A stretch of 64,000 nt of DNA from Pachyseris speciosa (Eukaryota > Cnidaria > Anthozoa > Scleractinia > Pachyseridae), in the NCBI GenBank assembly GCA_016490735.1, contig JAEMWC010000263.1, positions 133,501 through 197,500 on the forward strand. Reading direction: 5' to 3'. A program made the position numbers and the translations under genes. Shown here one piece after another: positions 12,501-21,500 of the stretch. The stretch's first letter is position 1. Every line of letters begins with the position of its first letter. The notes beneath the pieces were generated by a model. It was given only the letters and a program-made list of their open reading frames with translations. It did not search any database and had not been told where the DNA came from.

Positions 12501-14690
12501 AAAACCCTTTATGAACCTTTTTATGACCCTCTATAAACCTTTATAAGCCCTGTGTATTTGAAATTCTCACTCACATGCACACAAAGGAAGCTACAATGAA
12601 ACCTCTCCTTTGGCTGGACACCTTGATTCACAGGACACAAAATTTGGTCACCAAAAAATGTTTACAGTCAAAAAAATAATAAATAATCTTTGTATCAAGT
12701 ACCTCTATTGAAGGGACACCTCTATTCAGGGGATAGGGACACTTTTCTGGGTCACAAAGCCCTGTTTTAAACTCCACACCGTGACCACTCGGAACATGAC
12801 TGACTACCAAAGAGGGTTCATAAGATTAGTGTACATGTACACCAATCACAAGTGATAACAGCATTCAAAAGTTGCATTGCAAAGTCAGAAGTAATCTTAC
12901 CAACACACATGAATACAGTACTGTATGTAACGACAAGCTGTTCAAGTTTCTGGAATACCCAATAGCCTCTGTTTTTTACTACCTTTGGCACATACATCAA
13001 TCTACAAGTGGGAACCCGATGTCAAGCAGAGTTTTGTAAATCATGATTAATTTTATACACTGCATCTGCTTGAAATGATGACTGCAGACAAAATAAAAAT
13101 AATACTTCTAGCTGGTTAATTATTAACTATCCAGACCCAACCTCTATTAAGAGGACACTTTTCCTGGTCCTGAGGGTGTCCCCTGAATGGAGGGTCCATT
13201 GTTACAGTAGTTTTAACATCGTGAATATTCACAGAAGCATGAAGACCTCCCAGCATCATCAGAATAGAATTTCCAGCATGTTGCTCAGATAGTAGTTTTA
13301 TTTAAAAGAAATTAAGTCATCTGACTCTGCATCAGCTACTGTATTTCAGAGTAGCCACCAAGTGAACCTACCAGAAGCATGTGTATTCCACATCTGCCTG
13401 GTCTGGTTGAAACAGAGACTGGAGCTTGATTCAAACTAGTAAATGTGTCAAAAGCAATGTTAATATTTTGTACAACTGAGAAGTAACCTCCTGTGAGACA
13501 AACAGGCTATTATCATGATACCATTTGGGCTGAAGGATTTCAGATGTTTAGCATAAGTTCCCATACTGTAACTTCAGGGGTGTCTCTAATCTAAGGGTTG
13601 TAGTGACTCCTGATTACAGCCCAGATACCATAAACCCTATATCAAATTAAAGCTAAAAGAACTAGCTATTCGAATATTTCATTAATTTTGTAAGAAAATG
13701 AATTACTGAGTGTTCTGCCAAGTCTAAATTTGAAGGTCTAAATCATCTTGTAATTTTTGTACTTGAAGTTCTGTCTAAATCTAACCCTAATTATTCAAGA
13801 TTCACAGGAATTTCATTTTTACTTAGGTTAAAATCATTTTGACCTACAACATGTACATGGACCGTACATTTTTTCAGTGATTCAATTAACTGTATTCATA
13901 CAAGTCATGGGTTGTTTACCATTTGTAAAAAATTTCTGGAAATTTTGGTTGGGAATTTTTGTTCAGATGGAATGGTATGTGTTGTTTACCATTTGCCTTA
14001 AATTTCCACATTGTTGTGTTGTGCTCACTGATTGGATAGATTATGCTTGGCCAAAAGCCAAGAGGACTGAAACTAGTATGAAACATGAAACATAGAAACT
14101 TCTAAAATTTAGAAGTTTCTATGTTTTGTACAAGTAATGGTAAACAAATTTTCATTGGAAACGTCCCAACTGGGAAAACAGGACTACTTTTCAGAACTAC
14201 TGTTAGTCCCGGGAATTTTCGAGTGGGACGAACCAAAAAAACGTTTACCATTTAAATCCCAACCGGAATTTCCGGGAATTTGTGGTAAATGGTAAACAAC
14301 CATACTACAGCTGAGAAGACAAAGGAACTTCAATGAAAAGCTTAAAGCAACCATCTTTTGCAGTCATTTCCCACGAGGAAAGCTTCATAACGGCTCAGCT
14401 GAAATTGCCTCCTTCGATATCACTATCATCTCCTACGCAACATTCATGTCCACAAGCAACCAGATGTGATGCAGCTAATATTAAAAATATTAACGCTTAA
14501 ACGCGCCTTTCCAATGAGACGTACAATACAATTTAATGATTTATCCCCATTATTTCGAAAGAAAAGATAACCTATCAATAAACTCGTAAATAAGACATAG
14601 AATAAGCAATAGAATTTAAAAAAAAGTCCTTACCAATGACTTAAAAACCCCGTTTGAGCAAAAGCTGGCTACATTCAACCACGACGCCAT
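9592..14690 (-). CDS. MRPL14: mitochondrial ribosomal protein uL14m (2 exons)
   Basis: Component of the mitochondrial large ribosomal subunit. Coding exons are 14690-14634 and 9948-9592 (137 residues). Exon 1 begins at the only suitable ATG and encodes MASWLNVASFCSNGVFKSL, a plausible presequence, ending at a GTAAGG donor in phase 0. Exon 2 starts after a pyrimidine-rich ...GGTTTTGTCCAG acceptor in the same phase and carries the L14 signature: VIDNSALG, DPGDVIRVAVAGKTNKAIVIG, then NCIVLVDDN, GTRIKGPVP and YSKVLALA to the end. Human uL14m is 145 residues, a good length match. A second acceptor-like TTTTCTAG at 10008 would leave the frame broken with exon 1, so 9949 was chosen. The intron holds MITEs and a LINE. 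It shares a 141-bp head-to-head promoter with the FBXL gene. Confidence 0.88.
10500..10745 (+). mobile_element. LINE 3' fragment in MRPL14 intron
   Basis: Plus-strand reading gives VGAKVWNGIPERIKK followed by FKKEMKRVLFDILKTED, the C-terminal end typical of the LINE ORFs in this window (compare NSFSRLGVKLWNKIPR near 56875). No palm domain remains. Confidence 0.65.
11053..12508 (+). mobile_element. 5'-truncated LINE with zinc-finger RVT C-terminal domain
   Basis: Frames 11069-11488 and 11492-12244 are in the same phase, separated by one in-frame TAA (11486-11488). The second carries a zf-RVT-type knuckle CTFCKTETEKLIHLFWRC preceded by FHFKLLHRRLSTNDF, as in L1/Tx1-like elements. The copy ends in an A-rich tail (12477-12505). 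Flanks TTTATGAACCTTTATGAACC (about 11031-11051) and TTTATGAACCTTTTTATGAC (12509 onward) look like an approximately 20-bp target duplication. Inserted in the sense orientation of the FBXL gene but inside the MRPL14 intron. Confidence 0.8.
12592..13205. repeat. putative MITE with degenerate ends
   Basis: The left end ACAATGAAACCTCTCCTTTG and the right end CTGAATGGAGGGTCCATTGT are imperfect complements. Internal CTCTATTGAAGGGACACCTC boxes recur, including an inverted set near 13141-13185. Boundaries are approximate. Confidence 0.35.
13907..14303. mobile_element. ~400-bp MITE in MRPL14 intron
   Basis: ATGGGTTGTTTACCATTTGT at the left end is complemented by ACAAATG-like text ending GGTAAATGGTAAACAACCAT at the right end; further inside both ends carry inverted AAATTTCTGGAAATTT/CCGGAATTTCCGGGAATTT blocks. 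Confidence 0.6.
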
Positions 14691-14831
14691 CTTGTTAAAG
14701 GCCAAGGGGGGTAGACTGGAACTAGTGCCCAGTCGAGGTATGAAAAATGGCAGAACTGAATATTTTTAGCGTACGGCAGTTTTCCTGCAATATTCGGTAT
14801 CTTTTTGTCGTGTGCAGTTGTATGTAAATAT
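14691..14831. promoter_or_regulatory. bidirectional promoter MRPL14 / FBXL17-like
   Basis: Only 141 bp separate the start codons of two divergently transcribed genes, so both 5' UTRs and promoters must lie here or overlap the first exons. No TATA box at a fixed distance is evident; a CAAGATGGCG element sits on the MRPL14 start codon. Shared regulation is inferred from spacing. Confidence 0.6.
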
Positions 14832-17800
14832 ATGGGAGACGAGGAAGCGAACGTATTGAGCTTAGGTAATGTCAGGAGCTGTCAAATGGAGAACGGGGAA
14901 GAAGGGACGCCGAAAACATTTGAGATCAACAGCCTTCCTCAAGTTGTCTTTTTGACAATTTTGTCCTATTTAGATGTGAAAAATTTGGGTAGAGCGTCTT
15001 GCGTTTCCAAGCATTGGTACAACTCATCCCTCGATCCATGCCTTTGGAAAATACTGAAACTTCAAAAAAGACAAAAGGTTGACGACGAAGTTCTTGCTCG
15101 AGTCACAAAACAAGGTTCAAATGCTTCCTTACTGGATGTTTCGGATTGTCCAAATATAACCGAGGAGGGACTAATCACAGCTTTGAGACAATGCCAGTGG
15201 CTCGTGGAGTTACATGTAGTAAGGTGTCCAGCTGTCAGTGATAAATGTCTGACTGCCATTGGACAGTGTTGCAAAAATGTCAAGTTACTGGACATTAGTT
15301 TGTGTTCTGTGACGGATCATGGTGTAAAAGAGGTAAGTGGATTTAAGCTTATCATGAAGCGGTTTTCAATTGATCATCGAAAGAAAATTGCGTCTGCTTT
15401 GGTTTTGCGTTGCTTCGCTCTGTGATTGGTTGGCAAAACTTGCACGACTTTGTTTCTGAACCAACGAGAAGCAAAACCTGACTTGAGGGTGCTTACTATT
15501 TGTCAGAAAAATCCGGAAATTTCGGTTTGAAGTCAAATGGTAAGGTAATTTTCCGAAAAATAGTGGACAACCTCCAGAGGTAGTGAGTTAATAAGGCATG
15601 ATGGAACGCCTTGCAGTAAATTTTTTTTTTTTAACAATTTTTATTTGCTTTACATGACACAATATTTAACAATACTACATATATAGATTACTTACAGTAA
15701 TTACATTACAATAATTACAATTACCTACAAACTCACACATACACACACACACACATACACACACAAGCGTGCATACAAACTAGAAATAAGACAGTATTGC
15801 TTACGTTTTGTTTACCCGAAAGTAACATATCGCGTATATTAATTACTACAGGCATCGCTACAAAGGGAAAACTAACTGCTAGAATGGTAATTACAATCGA
15901 TGCAAGTCTGACCTATGATGAACACGTGACTAATCTAGTCTCTTCTTGTGCTGCTAGTTTGTGTCAGATCAACAGAATTAAGCATGTTTTAGACAGGCAG
16001 ACTCTTATTACTATAATTAAGGCCTTAGTTTTTAGTAAATTATATTATTGTTCTTCCGTCTGGGCGAACTCATCTAAGAGAAACTTGAAAAAACTTCAAC
16101 GCGTTCAAAATTTTGCTGCTCGCATCATAACTGGCACAAAAAAGCATGAGCATATCTCGCCAGTATTACGGGAGCTAAATTGGCTACCGATTCATCTTGC
16201 CGTTCAGTACAGGGATACTGTTATGGCCTTTAAATGCGTCAAAAGCTTAGCTCCGCCATACCTATGTAATAAATTTAGAAAGAGATCTGATGTACATTCC
16301 TTGGCAACGAGAAATAGTAATCTGTTAAATATTCCATTTTTCAAGTCGGCGTCCGGCCAGCGGTCCTTCCACTATCGAGCAACAACATTGTGGAATGCCC
16401 TGCCTGATGACATGAAAGACCTCCATTTGGATCCTTTTAAACAAAAATTGCAGAAACTGCTTTGGGATGATTTTTAATTTTTAGTTTTTAGTGGTTTGTA
16501 ATTTTTAGATTATATATATAGCTTTTTGGGATAGGCCTTTGAATTATTGTAAATAGATACTGAAAAGCCCTGATGGGAGTATTTAATAAAGTTTACATTT
16601 AGAATGTGCTTACGCGAGACTTAAGCTATTAATATATTTTCTCCATTTAAGAATATGACTAGGCTCTTTGTTGTTCAATTTAGCAATCTGTGATTCTAAT
16701 TGATAGACGTAGGTTAACTTGGTACAGAACACCCTCAAGGATGGTCGAACAGTATTTCTACGACAGTCATAAATATATTGTTTAGCTGTAATTAATAACT
16801 GATTGAGTATTAAAAAGTCATCTTCCCTATCCCAAATTCCAAAAAGCTTATCCGTTTGAGAAAGTTCTTCTAAGATAAATGGTAAATGGTAAGTGCCAAT
16901 CTCATCCAGTTGGTCGGTAAATTCAGAAAATCACTTACCATTAACAGTCATTCCATCCGGATTTTTCTGACAAATGGTAAGCACCCTTGCTCTCACCATT
17001 TTCCTGCCCTTTTTGCAGTTATTATTGTAATTGCTTCTTGCTCTGATTGGCTTCTTGCGCTGTTTGTGTCTGTTGTGATTGATCAGGGTTATTACTTGGT
17101 TTTGGTTTTTGAGTGGTTTTCAGTTAAGCACCGAAAGTTAATTGCATTTTGCATTGCTTCGCTCTGTGATTGGCCAGCAAAACATGCGCCACTTTCTCAA
17201 TCAATGAAGTGTGAAGGGTGGTTTTAAGGCTGAGACGTCTAAGATTTACGATTATGATCATATTTTCAAAGAGATGTAATGCCAAGGTGAAAAGATCGCC
17301 TTTCAAAAATTCTCAAAATCTCTTTAAGTTTTCTTTTCCGGCCTTCAAAAATGAAAGCTGGAAGTTGATTCATCAGTTATGTAAGTAACCAGCTGGAGGC
17401 AAACCTTCATCTGATATCACCATATGTTTGATTTTAGCTTTGGGGAAGTTGTATCAAGTTAGAGAGATTAACAATGGACCAGTGCCGCTTGCTAACCAGT
17501 GAAAGCCTGTTTGGAGTTGCACAGAATTGCCCAATGCTTAGATGCTTCTCTGTCGAATATGATGATAACATTAAAGATAAAGGAATCCATGAGCTTGTGC
17601 AAAAATGCCCTTTACTTGAAAAACTTCACCTAAACTCTTGTGGGATCACTTCGCAAGCAGCGTTGTATATTGCACAGTATTGTAGAAATATATCTGTGTT
17701 GGATCTACGGTACTGCTCCAGCCTTACAGACGATGTGGTAAAGGAACTTGTAAAGGGATGTCAGTATCTTCAGATTTTGAACTTAAGTCTTTGCCTTCTT

Positions 17801-18295
17801 GTGACAGATGTGTCTTTGGAACACATTGTTTGTAATTGTGCTACTCTGCGAAGTTTATACATGGTGCACTGTACAATAACTGACAATGGTAAGATCATCT
17901 TGAGAAAACTTAGAAAAATCTCAGGTTAACTAATTAATATTTTTTTGTAGTTCACATGTGGTGGTGGGGGGGGGGGGGGGTGGGGAATGGGGTTCAGAAC
18001 CTCCCACTTTCTGTACCCTGCTTTTCCACTTCCTGTATCTTTATCTCCTGACTCCCGGCCTTTTCAGTCCTGTTCCCATCCCCTATAAACGTAAGAAGAC
18101 TCAAACCATATCCATGCCATTTAGCTGTGCTATTGTTTTTAAATAAGTGTGAATGATATATGAAATGAATCATATATGAACTGTGAAAATGAAATCAAAT
18201 GAAAAATGATCCTCGTAGTTGTGAAAAGAAGCCTGAAAAAAAATTCAGGACTTCAACGGGGCTTGAACCCATGACCTTGCGATTACCGGTGCGAT

Positions 18296-18336
<41 letters not shown>

Positions 18337-18564
18337 AGGTCAATTGTGGGTTCATATGTTCCCGTGAAAGAAATGAGTGTGAATGATATATGAAATGAAT
18401 CATTTTTTTCAGGCTTCTTTTTGCAATTGCATAAATTGCATTCACAACTGCGAGGATCATTCTTCATTTGATTTATTTCCACAGTACATATATGATTCAT
18501 TTCATATATCATTCACACCTTTTCTTTCACGGGAACATATGAACCCACAGTTGACCTGCTCCCC

Positions 18565-18596
<32 letters not shown>

Positions 18597-21500
18597 ACAT
18601 CGCACCGGTAATCGTGAGAATGCATGTACCTTAGTGCCAACCGTTTTCCTATGACATAAGAAAACAGAATTCGAACTTCCATTTTCGTTTTCCGTTTTCC
18701 TACGACTTGGGAAAACGGAATTCGAACTTCCATTTTCGTTTTCTGTTTTCCTACAGTATGGGGAAACGAAATTTGAACTTTCATTTTCGTTTTCCATTTT
18801 CCTAACACACTGAAAAACGGAATTCGAACTTCGATTTTCGTTTTCGTTTCTGTATTTTTGTCAGTTCTGTATTTCATTTAAACGGGAAGAGTGTTGGCCC
18901 TTCCTGTGAATGAGCGCAAGAAAATGGAATTATTATGGAGTTACAAATCACGGAATGAAAGTGCTTTTTAGGTCCTACTATTAAGTTAAACAATTTTAAT
19001 AGGCTGTTTGGACCTAGATAACTGTATAAATGTAACATAAATATCGCCTTTCTCGAAATAGTTTTCTAAATATCTCGAAAAAAGTTTTAAATATTACAGT
19101 AACAACCTCGCAAAGTAGCCTGTCTTCTAAAATGGCAACACAAATTTCATCATGTCAGCAAATGTCGTTGCACAGAATACAACAAAACTCTAAACGATTT
19201 TACATAAAGTCGGCCTTAGACTTATTTCAGTACCCAACAGCTTCCAAGAAGACTAGGGTAGTGCAGTTACAAGCAGAGTTATCGATTATTTACTCGGAGC
19301 ATTAGCGCTGCCTCTACGTGGTCTAAAAGGGACACTATTGTATGGTATGTGTGTGAGTTAGCATCAGGTTCAGAGGGCACGTCATCTGGTCCAACTGTAA
19401 TCACTGCATCTGACCTTTCAGCATCAGCATCCGCCGGCCATTCTGTTGAACAGGCAATCGCTAACATAAGACACATGACATATATTATAAATGGAGAGTA
19501 CTGTTGAATCTGATTACTGCAGGCCTATATGAGGAGATTTGTTTGAATTTCTGTCACTGTAATGCCAATGCCCTAATTAACATTGAACTAAGTAGCTGTC
19601 TTTCTCAATTTTCCTAGGAAAAAAAAATATGATTTGAATAAGTTTTCCTCATCAAATTCCAAATATAATTTTTTCTAAATATCATGAGATGTTCTAAATA
19701 TTCCAAAATCCTATATATATCTAAAAAAAAAAATACCCGGATATTTGTATCTAGGCCCAAGGCTTTTCATGATTCGATCATGATAGATTTGGAATATAAC
19801 CTCATGCTGCGATGTTGAACAGTCAACTGTCCCATCAGCAATGAACGCCATGATGCCATGATAACTGCAAAACCTTTTACACTTCGCTAACTACAGCCCC
19901 TTAGATTTGGGTGACGGTTCTTAATTACCTCGAGATTAGAAGGTCTTAATAGCTGTTATTTAAATTTCCACAATAAGAAAACGGTGCAAAAAAGACTTCA
20001 TCAAAGTATATTTTCTAAGGCGGTCATCTTGTTTGTTATCATCCGTGGTTTGTTAGCGACAGAAAGTGCCAATGTTCTTCCGGTTCAAGTGAACTAGGAT
20101 TCATATAAGGATTTATATAAAGGAGGTTGGAATATGCGACCGCTAAAGGCAGGAGCATCTAGGGGGTGGTGGGGGGAGGCATACTCCCTGGGAAATTTTG
20201 AAATGTTGGAGTCAACCAGTTGCGTCAAAATGAAGGAAAATACAAAAGAGATCAACATTATTTTATCGATGCACATTCGAGTTTATGTTTACAAATCAGT
20301 TTATATTTACAAATTCAGTTGATGTGACTTTAGCAATTGAGGTCAGCAGGCTGAACAGGCTTGCTTTTTATGCTTTTTTGTGCTTCATAAAAAAAATTGA
20401 AGAAACAAGCAACTAACCCTAGCAAGAAGCACACCAAAGCTTATCTTAGCGCCCCCAGTGATGCATGCCAGACTGCAGATCCAAAAAACGCTCAATTTAC
20501 GGCTGTGAGCAACATGCTCTATTGTGTTTATTGTTTTACATTACCAGGTCCTGCCTTATCTTATTTTTTTCAGCACGTTTCTGTGGTAACTGAAAGTTTT
20601 TAGATGTTAATGTCTTAATTTTAGGGGGTTCGACCGAAGCCCCCGAACCAAACTTAGATCCACCCCAGGAAATACAGAAATGACAAAAACACGGAAGCGA
20701 AAAACAAAAATCGAAGTTCAAATTCCAGTTTTCATTGTCTTAAGAAAACGAAAGACGAAAAACAAAAATCGAAGTTCAAATTCCATTTTTCAAAATATTA
20801 GGAAAACGGAAAAGAAAATGGAGGTTCGAATTCCATTTTCCCATGTCGTAGGAAAATGGAAAACAAAAATGGAAGTTCGAAATCCGTTTTCCCATGTCGT
20901 AAGAAAACGGAAAACAAAAATGGAAGTTCTAATTCCGTTTTCCAATGTTGTAGGAAAATGGAAAACAAAAATGGAAGTTCGAATTCCGTTTTCCAATGTC
21001 GTGGGAAAAGGGAAAACGAAAATGGAAGTTTGAATTCCGTTTTCCATTGTCGTAGGAAAACAGTTGGCACTAAGGTACATGTACATGCATTCGTGAGGTC
21101 ATGGGTTCAAACCCCGTTGAAGTCCTGAATTTTTTTTTCAGGCTTCTTTTCACAATTGCATAAATTGCATTCACAACTGCGAGGATCATTCTTCAGTTGA
21201 TTTGTTTTTAAATAGTTTGCCCAAGATTAGCACTGTCATGTTGCTTCTGTTTAATGAAGTTTTGACTTACATGTTTATCTTGTTTGAGAGTCAGTTTTTA
21301 CATCATCTCTGTTTCTGACGTCTGTTTTCAGTGACGACGGTCTTAATGTCTTAGTTGCAGTTCTGAATTGTCTTGTGTTCTTATAAATTAAGTTAGATAG
21401 TGACCACATAACCGGCAGTCATGTTTCCACTAACCAGTCTAACATTTTGTTGGGATCATGCAATTATTACTGAAGATGGATAGGATGGATTTGCAACCAA

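Larger units (their letters stand above)
15357..17108. mobile_element. MITE family X copy, split by nested insertions
   Basis: The left part (15357-15487: GCGGTTTTCAATTGATCATC, then TTGCTTCGCTCTGTGATTGG) and right part (about 16989-17108: GTGATTGATCAGGGTTATTA, TTGGTTTTGGTTTTTGAGTG) match successive segments of the intact family member at 36798-37085. The material between them is a later insertion (15488-16988). Confidence 0.65.

Noticed and set aside
14805..14831. Longer N-terminus of the FBXL protein
   Set aside because: The upstream in-frame codon is TTG; the first ATG is at 14832.
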